NCBI GenBank assembly: GCA_025403435.1
Contig: JAJQZP010000041.1
Coordinates: 254,111-318,110, forward strand
Source: Artocarpus heterophyllus
Lineage: Eukaryota; Streptophyta; Magnoliopsida; Rosales; Moraceae
Length of the DNA: 64,000 nucleotides
Direction of reading: 5' to 3'
Of this stretch, positions 33,876 to 47,469 are shown piece by piece (positions within the stretch are counted from its first letter, which is position 1; each line of letters starts with the position of its first letter). The translations under genes were made by a program, and so were the position numbers. The notes under the pieces were generated by a model, which was given only the letters and a program-made list of their open reading frames with translations, made no database searches and was not told the DNA's origin.

Positions 33876-36800
33876 CAAAAGCTAGCTCGTGAGGGGAGGA
33901 TTGTGAACCGATACATATAACACCCAAGTCCACCATCTCTAACTGATGTGGAACACATCATTCCTGACCCCTTTAGACTATACGCCCTCGTGCCAACTCC
34001 ATCGTTAACCCACACGCGCGGGAGGGAACCTTTGTACATGCGCCCATCGACTAGCAGAGGTTCGACTCTGATACCATATGATATGAACCCACCTAACTGC
34101 ACCCCAAAAGCTAGCTCGTGAGGGGAGGATTGTGAACCTATATATATGACACCCAAGACCACCCTCTCTGTCCAATGTGGGACACATCATTCCCGACCCC
34201 TTTAGACAACACGTCCTCGTGCCAACTCTGTCGTTAACCCACACGAGTGGCATGGAACCATTGTACATGCACCGACCGACTAGCAGAGGTTCGGCTCTGA
34301 TACCAAATGATATGAACCCACCTAACTCCGCCCCAAAAGCTAGCTCATGAGGGGAGGATTGTGAACCCATATATATAACACCTAAGACCACCTTCTCTAA
34401 CCGATGTGGGACACCATATGATTTGAACCCACCTAACTCCACCCCGAAAGCTAGCTTGTGAGGGGAGGATTGTGAAGCCATAAATATAACACCCAAGACA
34501 ACCCTCTAACCGATGCAGGACACATCATTCCTGAACCCTTTAGACTGCACATCCTTGTGCCTACTCCATCGTTAACCCACACGAGCGGCAGGGAACCTTT
34601 GTACATGCACCCACCGACTAGCAGACGTTCGGCTCTGATACCATTATGATATGAACCCACCTAACTCCACTCCAAAAGCTAGCTTGTGAGGGGACGATTG
34701 TCAACCCATATATATAACACCCAAGACCACCCTCTCTAACCGAAGTGGGACACATCATTCTTAACCCCTTTAGACTGCACGTCCTCGTGCCAACTCCGTC
34801 GAAAACGCACACGAGCGGAAGGGAACCTTTGTACATGCACCCACGGACTTGCAGAGGTTCGGCTCTGATACGATTATGATATAAACCAACCTAACTCCAC
34901 CCCAAAAGCTAGCTCGTGAGGTGAGGATTGTGAACCCATATATATAACACCCAAGACCACCCTCCCTAACCGATGTGGGACACATCATTCCTGACCCCTT
35001 TAGACTTGACATCCGCGTGCCAACTCCGTCGTTAACCCACACGAGCGGCAGGGAACCTTTGTACATGCACCCACCGACTAGCAGAAGTTTGGCTCTGATA
35101 CCATTATGATATGAACCCACCTAACTCCACCCCAAAAGCTAGCTCGTGAGGGGAGGATTGTGAACCCATATATATAACACCCAAGACCACCCTCTCTAAC
35201 TGATGTGGGAAACATCATTCCCGACCCCTTTAGAGTGAACGTCCTTATGCCAACTCCGTCGTTAACCTACAAGAGCGGTAGGGAACCTTTGTACATGCGC
35301 CCATCGACTAGCGGAGGTTCAACTTCAAAACCACATGATATGAACCCACCTAACTCCACCCCAACAGCTAGCACGTGAGGGGAGGATTGTGAACCCATCT
35401 ATATAACACCCAAGCCCACCTTCTCTAGCCGATGTGGAACACATCATTCCTGACCCCTTTAGACTATACGTCCTCATGCCAACTCTGTCGTTAACCCACA
35501 CGAGCGGCAGGGAACCTTTGCTCATGGCCCACCGACTAGCAGAGGTTCAGCTCTGATACCATATGATATGAACCCACCTAAGTCCACCCCAAAAGCAAGC
35601 TCATGAGGGGAGGATTATGAACCCATATATAAAACACCGAAGAGCACCCTCTCGAACCGATGTGGGACACATCCCTTTAGACTGCACGTCCTCGTGCCAA
35701 CTCCATCGTTAGCCCACACGAGCGGCATTGAACCTTTGTACAGGCGCCCACCGACTAGCAGAGGTTCGGCTCTGATACCATATGATATGAACCTGCCTAA
35801 CTCCACACCAAAAGCTAGCTCATGAGGGGAGGATTGTGAACCCATATATATAACACCCAAGACCACCCTCTCTAACCGATGTGGGACACCATATGATTTG
35901 AAACCACCAAACTCCACCCCAAATTCTAGCTTATGAGGGGAGGATTGTGAAGCCATATATATAACACCCAAGACCAACCGCTCTAACCGATGTAGGACAC
36001 ATCATTCCGGACCCCTTTAGACTACAAATCCTCGTGCCAACACCGTCGTTAACCCACACGAGTGGTAGGGAACCTTTGTACATGCACCCACTGACTAGCA
36101 AAGGTTCAACACTGATACCATTATGATATGAACCCGCCTAACTCCTCCCCAAAAGCTAGCTTGTGAGGGGAGGATTGTGAACCCAGATATATAACACCCA
36201 GGACCACCCTCTCGAACCGATGTGGGACACATCATTCCTGACCCCTTTTGACTGCACGTCCTCGTGCCAACAACATCGTTAACCCACACGAGCGACAGGA
36301 AACCTTTGTACATGTACCCACCGACTAGCAGAGGTTCAGCTATGATACCATTAGGATTTGAACTCACCAAACTCCACCCCAAAAGCTTGCTTGGGAGGGG
36401 AGGATTGTGAACCCATATATATAACACCCTAGACCACCCTCTCTAACTGATGTGGGACACATCATTCCCGACCCTTTTAGATTGCACGTCCTCGCCCCAA
36501 CTCTGTCGTTAACCCGAACGAGCGGTAGGGAACCTTTGTACATGCACCCACCGACTAGTAGAGGTTTGGCTCTGATACCATTATGATATGAACCCACCTA
36601 ACTCTACCCCAAATGGCAGCTCGTCTGGGGGGATTGTGAACCCATATATATATAACCAAAGACCACCCTCACTACCTGATGTGGGACACATCATTCCTAA
36701 CCCCTTTAGACTGCACATCCTCATGCCAACTCCGTCATTAACCCATACGCGTGGCAGGGAACCTTTGTACATGCACCCACTGACTAGAAGAGGTTCAGCT

Positions 36801-39800
36801 CTGATACCATTATGATATGAACCCACCTAACTCCACTCCAAAAGCTAGCTCGTGAGGGGAGGATTGTGAACCCATATATATAACACCCAAGACCGCCCTC
36901 ACTAACCGATGTGGGAGACATCATTCCCGACCCCTGTAGAGTGCACGTCCTAGTGCAAAGGCTGTCGTCAACCCGCACGAGTTGCAGGGAACCTTTGTAC
37001 ATGCACCCACCGACTAGCAAAGGTTCGGCTCTGATACCATATGATATTAACCCACCTAACTCCACCCCAAAAGCTAGCTCGTGAGAAGAGGATTGTGAAC
37101 CCATATATATAACACCCAAGACCAACATCTCTAACCGATGTGGGACACATGATTCCTGACCCCTTTACACTGTACGACCTCGTACCAACTCCGTCGTTAA
37201 CCCGCACGGCCGGCAGGGAACCTTTGTACATGCACCCAACGACTAGCAGAGGTTTGGCTCTAATACCATTACGATATGAACCCACCAAACTCCACCCCAA
37301 AAGCTAGCTTGTGAGGGGAGGATTGTGAACTTATATATATAACACCCAAGACCACACTCTTTAACTGATGTAGGACACATCAATCCCGATGCCTTTAGAC
37401 TGCACGTCCTCGTACCAACTTCGTCGTTAACCAACACGAGCGACAGGGAACCTTTGTACATGCACCCACCGACTAGCAAAGGTTCAATTTTGATTCCATT
37501 AGGATTTGAACCCACCTAACTCCACCCCAAATGCTAGCTCGGGAGGGGAGGATTGTGAACCCATATATAAAACACCCAAGACCATGCTCTCTAATTGATG
37601 TGGGACACATCATTCCCAACCCTTTTAGATTGCACGTCCTCGTGCCAACACCATCGTTAACCCACACGAGTGGGAGGGAACCTTTGTACATGTACCCACC
37701 GACTAGCAGAGTTTCTGCTCTGATACCATTATGATTTGAACCCACATAACTCCACCCAAAATCTAGCTCAGGAGGGGAGGATGGTGAACCCATATATATA
37801 ACACCCAAGACCACCCTCTCTAACCGATGTGGGACACATTATTCCCGACCCGTTTAGATTGCACGTCCTCGTGCCAACTCCGTCGTTATCCCACACGAGT
37901 GGCAGGGAACCTTTGTACATGCACCGACCGATGAGCAGAGGTTCGGCTCTGATACCATTATGATATGAACCCACCAAACTCCACCTAAAATGGTAGCTCG
38001 TGAGGGGGGATTGTGAACCCATATATATAAAACCCAAGACCACCCTCACTAACCGTTGCGGGACACATCATTGCCGACCCCGTTAGATTGCACGTCCTCA
38101 TTCTAACTCCGTCGTTAACCCATACGTGTGGCAGGGAACCTTTGCACATGCACATACCGACTAGCAGAGGTTCGGCTCTGATACCATTATGAAATGAACC
38201 CACCTAACTCCGCCCCAAAAGCTAGCCCGTGAGGAGAGGATTGTGAACCCATATATATAACACCCAAGACCACCCTCACTAACCGATGTGGGACACATCA
38301 TTCCCAACCCCTTTAGACTGTACGTCCTCTTGCCAACTCTGTCGTTAACATGCACGAGTTGCAGGGAACCTTTGTACATGCACCCACCGACTAGCAGAGG
38401 TTCGGCTCTGATACCATTATGATATGAACCCACCTAACTCCACCCCAAAAGCTAGCTCATGAAGGGAGAATTGTGAACCCATATATATGACACCCAAGAC
38501 CACCCTCACTAACCGATGTGGAACACATAATTCCTGACACCTTTAGGCTGCACGTCCTCGTGCCAACAGCGTCGTTAACCCACACGAGTGGCAGGGATCT
38601 TTTGTACATGCGCCCACCGACTAGCTGAGGTTTGACTATGATACCATATGACATTAACCCACCTAACTCCACCCCAAAAGCTAGCTCGTGAGAAGAGGAT
38701 TGTGAACCCATATATATAACACCCAAGACCAACCTCTCTAATCGATGTGGGACACATCATTCCTGACCCCTTTACACCGTATGACCTCGTGCCAACTCCG
38801 TCGTTAACCCACACGAGCGGCTGCGAACCTTTGCTCATGCACCCACCGACTAGCGGAGGTTCGGCTTTGATTCCATTATGATATGAACCCACCTAACTCC
38901 ACCCCAAAAGCTAGCTCGTGAGGGGAGGATTGTGAACCCATATATATAACACCCAAGACCACCCTCACTAACCGATGTGGGACACATCATTCCCGACACT
39001 TTTAGACAGCACATCCTCGTTTCAACAGCGTCGTTAACCCACACGAGTGGCAGGGAACTTTTGTACATGCACCCACCAACTAGCTGAGGTTCGACTCTGA
39101 TACCATTATGATATGAACCCACCTAACTCCACCCAAAAGCTAGCTCGAGAGGCGAGGATTATGAACCCATATATATAACACCCAAGACCACCCTCTCTAA
39201 CCGATGTGGGACACATCATTCCCGACCCCTTTAGATTGCACGTCCTTGAGCCAATGCCATCGTTCACCCACACGAGCGGCAGGGAACTATTGTACATGCA
39301 CCCACCAACTAGCTGAGGTTCGACTCTGATACCATTATGATATGAACCCACCTAACTCCACCCAAAAGCTAGCTCGAGAGGCGAGGATTATGAACCCATA
39401 TATATAACACCCAAGACCACCCTCTCTAACCGATGTGGGACACATCATTCCCGACCCCTTTAGATTGCACGTCCTCGAGCCAACGCCATCGTTAACCCAC
39501 ACGAGCGGCAGGGAACTATTGTACATGCACCCACCGACTAGTAGAGGTTTGGCTCTGATACCATTATGATATGAACCCACCTAACTCCACCCCGAATGGT
39601 AGCTCGTGAGGGGGGATTGTGAAACCATATATATAACACCCAAGACCACCCTCACTAACCGATGTGGGAGACATCATTCCCGACCCCTTAAGACTGCACG
39701 TCCTCATGCCAACTCCGTCTTTAACCCACACGAGCGGCAGGGAACCTTTGTACATGCACCCACCAACTAGCAGAGGTTTGGCTTTGATACCATTATGATA

Positions 39801-40012
39801 TGAACCCACTTAACTCCCCCCCAAAAGCTAGCTCGTGAGGGGAGGATTGTGAACCCATATATATAACACCTAAGACCACCCTCTCGAACTGATGTGGGAC
39901 ACATCATTGCTGACCCCTTTAGACTGTACGTCCTCATGCCAACTCTTCGTTAACTCACACGAGCGACAGGGAACCTTTGTACATGCGCCCACCAACTAGC
40001 AAAATTTGATCT
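33876..40012 (-). repeat. Tandem TRIM array, block C (about 27 units)
   Basis: Starts with the right target duplication CAAAA (33876-33880) and continues the unit of block B in register. Units are about 229 bp. Two short units lack the internal region (junctions near 34413 and 35889). Two adjacent units at 39106-39351 and 39335-39580 are nearly identical, a recent local duplication. It ends abruptly at the truncated LTR of CRM copy 3. Confidence 0.93.
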
Positions 40013-40271
40013 TGATCTTGCAAAATTTGAGCTGATTTCAAGCTTGACTCATCCGGATTCATCTAGAACTTGGATCAAATTGACGCACCGTTGTGGTTGA
40101 CGTGGGCTTGGGTGAATGGGCTTGCACAACTTTTCTTGATTCCAAATTTCATGAATCAGCTCATTTAGTGCTTCCTTGAATTTCTTAGCTCGGGCTCTTG
40201 TGACTGGTCGAGCAGGAACTTGTATTGGGTCAACCACCTTCCATGCATTTGAGCTCCCTAAGTCTCCATCA
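40013..40271 (-). repeat. Truncated 3' LTR of CRM copy 3 (259 of 756 bp)
   Basis: Matches 45962-46220 with several differences (about 97% by eye). The last 497 bp are missing. At the junction GCAAAATTTGATCTTG occurs twice in slightly different form, so a small duplication accompanied the break. Confidence 0.85.
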
Positions 40272-43200
40272 TTCCCCTCCTCTTGACAAGGATTTGTCCT
40301 CAAATCAGACTCTGCATCAAAAGGACTCAAATCAAAAACATTGAAGGTAGCACTTACATTATACTCACCTGGCAAATCCAACATGTAAGCATTGTCATTA
40401 ATTATTTCAAGGACTTGAAATGGACCATCTCCACGTGGTAACAACTTTGACTTTCTTTGTTCTGGGAAATGCTCCTTTCTAAAGTGCAACCACACCCAGT
40501 CTCCAAATTCAAAAATCAGCTTGTGTCGCCCCTTGTTGGCTTGCTTTGCATATTGTTCAGTTCTTCGCTCAATGCTGAGTCTTGCTTTCTCATGAATCTG
40601 TTTACAAAGTCAGCCTTCCTTTTGCCATCTAAATTAACACGCTCAAAACCAGGTAGTGGTGATAAATCCAATGGTGATAAAGGATTAAAACCATAACCAA
40701 TTTCAAAAGGTGAATACTTAGTAGCAGAATGGACAGAGCGGTTATATGCAAACTCAACATGCGGTAAATAGTGTTCCCATGATTTAATGTTCTTACTGAT
40801 GATTGTTCTTAATAAGGTTGACAAAGTCCTATTTACTACCTCAGTTTGACCATCAGTTTGTGGGTGGCAAGTAGTAGAAAACAACAGCTTAGTACCTAAC
40901 TTACTCCACAAAGTCTTCCAAAAGTAGCTTAAGAACTTAGCATCTCTATCTGAAACAATTGTCCTAGGCATGCCATGTATTCTCACAATCTCCCTAAAGA
41001 ACAATTCAGCAACATGTGATGCATCATCAGTTTTACAACACGGAATAAAATGTGCCATCTTAGAAAACCGATCTACAACCACAAACACACTATCCTTCCC
41101 ACGTTTGGTCCTAGGTAAACCTAACACAAAGTTCATTGAAATATCAGTCCAAGGCTCACTAGGAATTGGCAAAGGTGTGTATAAACCATGGGGTTGTGCT
41201 CTCGATTTAGCTTGCCTACACGTGACACATCTACTACATATCCTTTCAACATCCCTTTTCATGTGTGGCCAAAAGAAGTGTTCCTGCAAAACAACTAAAG
41301 TTTTAGCAATTCCAAAATGCCCCATGAATCCGCCACCATCGGATTCCCTCATTAACAAATCTCTCAAAGAACAATTAGGCACACAAAGCTTATTCTCCCA
41401 AAACAAAAATCCATCATGTCTATAAAATTTACCCATTGCGTTTTTCTCACAAGCTCGATACTCCTCACTAAAATCTTGGTCTAAAGGGTATAAATCCTTA
41501 ATATGCTCAAAACCAAGCAGTTTAGCGTCAAGGATAGAAAGTAATGCATACCTGCGAGAAAGTGCATCCGCAACAACATTCGCCTTACCTTGCTTGTATC
41601 GAATGACATAAGGAAATGTCTCGACGAATTCCACCCAACGGGCATGCCTCTTGTTCAACTTTTGTTGTCCGTTCAGATGTTTCAATGACTCATGATCAGT
41701 GTGAATCATGAATTCCTTGGGCCATAGGTAGTGTTGCCAAGTCTTTAATGCTTGAACCAACGCATACAACTCCTCGTCATAAGTCAGGTAATTTAGTGTT
41801 GACCCACTCAATTTTTCACTGAAATACGTGATTGGTCGTCCTCCTTGCATCAACACGGCACCTATACTTACACCAGAAGCATCACATTCAATTTCAAATG
41901 TTTTAGAAAAATCAGGTAAAGCAAGTAAAGGAGCATGAGTAAGCTTATGCTTAATAAGCTGAAATGCCTTCTCTTGTTCTTCTCCCCACTTGAACCCAAC
42001 ATTCTTTTTGATTACTTCTATAAGTGGTGCAGCTAAAGTACTGAAATCCCTTGCAAACCGTCGGTAAAAGCTGGCAAGTCCATGAAAACTTCGTACTTCT
42101 CCAATCCTTGTGGGACTTGGCCATTCTTGGATAGCCCTAACCTTTTCTTCGTCAACCTGTATACCTTGAGCACCAACAACAAAACCAAGAAAAACAAGCT
42201 TATCCGTGCAAAAGGTACACTTCTTAAGATTAGCATACAACTTTTCCTTCCATAAAACATCTAAAACAAGTTTCAAATGTTCAATATGATCATCCAAATT
42301 GCTGCTATAGATAAGGATATAATCAAAATAAACAACGACAAATTTCTCAATAAAAGCTCGCAAAACATGGTTCATTAAACGCATAAATGTGCTAGGCGCA
42401 TTAGTTAAACTAAAAGGCATTACCAACCACTCATACAAGACTTGTTTTGTTTTGAAAGCCGTCTTCCACTCGTCTCCCTCTTTCATGCGAATTTGATGAT
42501 ATCCACTCTTCAGATCAATTTTAGAAAACGCACAAGCACCATGCAATTCATCTAACATGTCATCAAAGTGAGGAATGGGATGTCGATACTTTACCGTGAT
42601 GTTGTTGATGGCTTGACAATCAACACACATCCTCCTAGTCCCATCTTTCTTAGGCACAAGTAAAACTGTTACGGCGCACGGGCTCATGCTTTCTCTCACG
42701 TGTCCCTTCTCCATCAACTCACTTACCTGCCATTGGAGTTCCTTTGTCTCCTCGGGATTACTCCTATAGGCTAGTCGGTTTGGGATTGTAGCTCCAGGTA
42801 TGAAGTCAATTTGATGTTCAATCCTGCAGATTGGAGGTAAACCTTGCGGTGTTTCTTCGGGAAAGATATCCTCATATTCCTACAAAAGAGAAACAATAGA
42901 ACTATGCAAGGTGGAATCAAGATCGTTAGTGTTTAATAACGCCTCCTTGTACATGAGTAAAATCATCGACTGATTAGAAAACAAAGCTCTTCTCACATCA
43001 CTCTCTCTTGCATAAAAGTTTGTTTTTCTTGCTATTTTTACCTCATTGGCCAAATCTTCTTTTGTACTGGCTCTCTCAATGTTCTCTCCTTTTTCTTGGC
43101 CCCTCTATCTTTTTTCCCTCTCTGGCCAAACTCTCTCTCTGCATTCCAACACTCATTATCTTCACTCCCTTTATCTCTCTTTTTCTCATTCTCTCCTTTT

Positions 43201-44855
43201 TGTTCACTCTCCTTTTGTAACCAAACTTTATCTTCATGAACCTGTTTTGGTGCCATTGGTACAAGAGTGAATGTTCTCTGGTTGTACACAAGAGAATATT
43301 TATTGGTGTAGCCATCATGTTTGACTAGACGATCAAATTGCCATGGTCGACATAGTAACAAGTGTCCGGCTTCCATTGGAACTACATCGTACAAAACTTC
43401 ATCTTTGTGTCTACCAATGCGAAACGAAATTAATGCCTGTTTAGTTACCTTCACTTCACCACTATTATTCAACCATTGCAACTTGTAAGGTCGAGGATGT
43501 TTGGTCATTGGCAGCCCTAATTTGTCAACCATAGTAGTGCTAGCAACGTTCGTACAACTTCCTCCATCTATTATCACACTACATACCTTGTTCTGCATGT
43601 GGCACCTAGTATGAAAAATGTTCTCACGTTGCTCTTCTTCTTCCTCTTTGACTTGCACACTAAGGGCTCGTCGAGTGACCAACAATTCACCTTGGACAAC
43701 ATACTCCTCCTCATCCATGTCCTCCAATGGTGGCATGGAGTCGTCGTCCGATTCGTCATCCATAACAACCTCTCCGTCGTCTCGTAACACCATCACCCTT
43801 TTGTTCGGACATTGGCTTGAGATGTGACCCCTGCCTTGGCATTTGAAACATTTAATATCACAGTTTTGAGAAGTGGATGAATCATGTTTACCTTGGTTTG
43901 AAGGGCTAGCCGTGGCTGGTTTTGGCTCGAACTTTGGCCTAGCGATCGAATTCTCTTCTCTCTTCCCATAATTCGACTTCCATGAAGAAGGTGCCGAACT
44001 AACATTCGCACGTGAGCTACCCCTCCTCTTGAGCTACCGCTCTACTATGATGGCCATGTGCAACATGTCTTCTAACTCTACATAGTGTTGCATCTCCACC
44101 CTATCTTGAATATCCAAATTTAGCCCTTGCAAAAATCTTGCCATGGTTGCTTCTCGATCTTCTTCAACATTGGCTCGTATCATGGCTATTTCCATTTCTT
44201 GATAATATTCCTCCACACTCCTGTTTCCTTGTCTAAGTCCTTGCAACCTTTTGTACAATTCCCGGTAGTAATAGCTGGGTACAAATCGCTTTCTCATCAC
44301 CGTTTTCATCTCCTCCCATGTCTCAATCGGGTGTTCTCGGTTCCGTCGCCTGTTCATTACCAACTGATCCCACCATACAACCGCATAATCAGAGAACTCA
44401 ATTGCAGTAAGCTTAACTTTCTTTAACTGTGAATAGTTATGGCAATCAAACACTAGCTCCACTTTCTTCTTCCACTCTAGGTAAGCTCCGGGGTCATTTT
44501 TCCCTTGGAATGGCGGAATCTTCATTTTACTACCTCCCATATTATTGTCTTCCCAGTCCCTAGCTTCTCTATTCCCATTTCCACGCCTAAATCTGCCCCT
44601 ATTTATCGGTGGTTCCTCCAACTCTTCTAATTCATCTTCCTCCGAAATATCCAATCCACCCCTCCGCCTATTTTGCATGTTTTGTGGCTGCCTATTACGT
44701 GTTCTAGCATCAACCTCATCTAATCTCTCATGAATGGGCTCTAGCACTCGCGTCAACAACCGTTCCATTTGCCTCATTAATGCTTGCAACTGAAGATTGG
44801 GAATGTTTTGTTGTGGAAGATCATCTTCAGCTTCTCTTTCTTGATTCGGATTCAT
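40049..44855 (-). pseudogene. CRM copy 3 gag-pol pseudogene
   Basis: Minus strand. Gag starts at ATG 44853-44855 (MNPNQERE). An in-frame TAG at 44034-44036 lies before the zinc knuckle CFKCQGRGHISSQC (about 43820-43860). Next come protease IIDGGSCTNVAS (about 43550-43580) and a Lys/Glu-rich linker. A frameshift near 43060 and TAG at 42880-42882 (CAG in copy 2) follow. Then an open stretch of 733 codons (40516-42717) holds RT, RNase H and integrase DDE core, with [10 protein letters not shown] where the catalytic motif should read FDD, so a key Asp is lost. A 1-bp loss near 40602 shifts frame, and the integrase C-terminus (40049-40495) ends inside the 3' LTR with tail [20 protein letters not shown]. 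Not functional. Confidence 0.92.
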
Positions 44856-45464
44856 TTTTTTTTTAAAACCTGCAAAACAATGTTAGATAATAAAGGACCT
44901 TACTTCTCTCCCTCACGTGTTTCACTCTATCACTTGGTCACTCATTTCACTCGTGTTTCACTCGAATAATTGGCTTTTACCCTCGAATGTTCTCACCACT
45001 CTTGCCTTTTTTTTTTAACTCACTTATTCTCTCTTTTAGTTCTTTTGGAATTACACAAACAACAATAAAATCTATCCAGCAACAAATTCAGCAACACATT
45101 TTGATACACAATTCAGAATGAAGCAAATTTTTTTTTTGCACTATGAGGTGAGGTCAAATTCGGACACCTGGACACTCAAACAATGGAAAGGAAACAAAAA
45201 ATTTTAAGGAGGGTCTCCAGACTTTTTTTTTTTTTTTTTTCTTTTTCTTTCGGATCCTCTTGATTTCTCTTTTCTTTTCCTTTTTTTTTCTTTCTTTTCT
45301 TTTCGGATCTTTTTTTTTATTATTTTTTTATTTTTTTAAGACTCTAAATTCGACTATTTTTTTTTCAAAAAAAAAATGGAATAGAACCTAAGTAATAAAT
45401 TAGAATTCAGAAACAAAGAAGGATAGACAAACCTGAGGCTAGAACCGAGGCTACTGATACCAAA
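44856..45464 (-). other. CRM copy 3 leader, PBS and homopurine tract
   Basis: On the minus strand TTTGGTATCAGTAGCC (45449-45464) follows the LTR, a tRNA-iMet PBS with one extra base. A long A/G-rich tract (T/C on plus, about 45205-45370) parallels the one in copy 2. No coding potential seen. Confidence 0.8.
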
Positions 45465-46220
45465 TGATAAGAACCTCGCCAATATACTAACGAAACCCGT
45501 TATCAATAAGAAGGCACCAAGATCGTTTCTACTCAAATTTGGATGGAAGCCACCACGACCCGTTGCTTATATCGAAGCAAGAACCTTGGTATATCGTAGA
45601 CGCCACAATCAAGGATGGAAAGCTTGATTGATAAGTCGGGGTTGAACGCTCGGATTGATCCAAAGAGTTCGTGCAGTTTGTCAAAGAACCAAAGAAAGAA
45701 TTATTTCTCTCAGAAAATAAACATTCATCATTTTCATTAACTTTGGAAACGCCTATTTATAGGCCAAAATTACAAAGTGTTGCCCAAAAAGAAAAGTTGA
45801 CAAATTCAAACATAATTACTAAGCCTAAAATAAAAACCAAAAGAAAGGAAAGTCTTAATGGCTGATTTTCAGCCATTTACATGCCCAACAATTAAAAGAA
45901 AGTGCAAATAATCCGCATGTGTCCCAAAATGGGAAAGTTTCCAAAATTCTTCCATTGACTTGATCTTGCAAAATTTGAGCTGATTTCAAGCTTGACTCAT
46001 CCGGATTCATCTAGAACTTGGATCAAATTGACACACCGTTGTGGTTGACGTGGGCTTGGGTCAATGGGCTTGCACAACTTTTCTTGATTCCAAATTTCAT
46101 GAATCAGCCCATTTAGTGCTTCCTTGAATTTCTTAGCTCGGGCCCTTGTGACTGGTCCAACAGGAACTTGTATTGGGTCAACCACCTTCCATGCATTTGA
46201 GCTCCCTAAGTCTCCATCAG
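45465..46220 (-). repeat. 5' LTR of CRM copy 3 (756 bp)
   Basis: TGATGGAGAC at the 46220 end to TTATCA at 45465. Positions 45997-46220 repeat the coding tail of the polyprotein ([20 protein letters not shown]), as expected when the ORF ends inside the LTR. This 5' copy is not a separate gene. Confidence 0.9.
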
Positions 46221-47469
46221 GGAACCTTTGTACTTGCACCCACCGACTAGTAGAGGTTCAGCTGTGATACCATTATGATATGAACCCACCTAACACCACT
46301 CCAAAAGCTAGCTCGTGAGGGGAGGATTGTGAACCCATATATATAACACCTAAGACCACCCTCTTGAACCGATGTCGGACACATCATTGCCGACCCCTTT
46401 AGACTGTACGTCCACATGCCAACTCTTCGTTAACTCACACGAGCAACAGGGAACCTTTGTACATGCGCCCACCAACTAGTAGAGGTTCAGCTCTGATACC
46501 AATATGATATGGATGCACCTAACTCCACCCCAAAAGCTAGCTCGGGAGGGGAGGATTGTTAACCCATATATATAACACCCAAGACCACCCTCTCTAACTG
46601 ATGTGGGACACATAATTCCTGACCCCTTTAGACTGCACGTCCTCATGCCAACTCCGTCCTTAACCCTCACGATCGACTTTGAACCTTCGTACATGCTCCC
46701 ACCGACTAGCAGACGTTCGGTTCAATACCATTATGATATGAACCCACCTAACTCCACCCCAAAAGCTAGCTCGTGAGGGGAGGATTGTCAACCCATATAT
46801 ATAACACCCAAGACCACCCCCTCTAACCGATGTGGGACACATCATTCCCAATCTCTTTAGACTGCACGTCCTTGTACCAACTTCGTCATTAACCCACAGA
46901 AGCGGTAGGGAATTTTTGTACATGCGCCCACCCACAAGCAGAGGTTTGGCTCTGATACCATTATGATATGAACCCACCTAACTCCACCCCAAAAGCTCGC
47001 TCGGGAGGGGAGGATTGTGAACCTATATATATAACACCCAAACCACCCTCTCTAATAGAATGGGACACATCATTCCTGACCCCTTTAGACTACACGTCCT
47101 CGTGCCAACTCCGTCGTTAACCCACATGAGCGTCAGGGAACCTTTGTACATGCACCCACCACTAGCAGAGGTTCGGCTCTTATACCATTATGATATGAAC
47201 CCACCTAACTCCACCCCAAAAGCTTGCTCGTGAGGGGAAGATTGTGAACCCATATATATAACACCCAAGACCACCCTCTCTGATTGATGTGGGGTACATC
47301 ATTCTCGACCCCTTTAGACAGCACGTCCTCGTGCCAACTCCATCGTTAACCCACACGAGCGGCAGGGAACCTTTGTACATGCTCCCACCGACGAGTAGAG
47401 GTTTGGCTCTAAAACCATTATGATATGAACCCACCTAACTCCACCCCAAAAGCTAGCTCGTGAGGGGAG

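Larger units (their letters stand above)
40013..46220 (-). mobile_element. CRM-type retrotransposon copy 3, minus strand, 3' end truncated
   Basis: 5' LTR 45465-46220 (756 bp, TGATGGAGAC...GGTTCTTATCA), PBS at 45449-45464, leader with homopurine tract, decayed gag-pol, polypurine tract (40272-40284) and only the first 259 bp of the 3' LTR (40013-40271). It belongs to a different subfamily from copies 1 and 2: the LTR non-coding part is unrelated, but the LTR-encoded peptide tail and the LTR ends are conserved. The right flank is array sequence (GGGAACCTTTGTAC). The left junction is not a clean integration end. Confidence 0.9.

Noticed and set aside
45205..45370. Poly-T/C stretch as an independent microsatellite or a poly(A) tail of a non-LTR element
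   Set aside because: It sits inside the CRM leader at the same place as in copy 2, with no LINE or SINE sequence nearby.
45997..46239. Separate small gene at the right end of CRM copy 3
   Set aside because: It is the 5' LTR copy of the polyprotein tail, present because the coding region ends inside the LTR.
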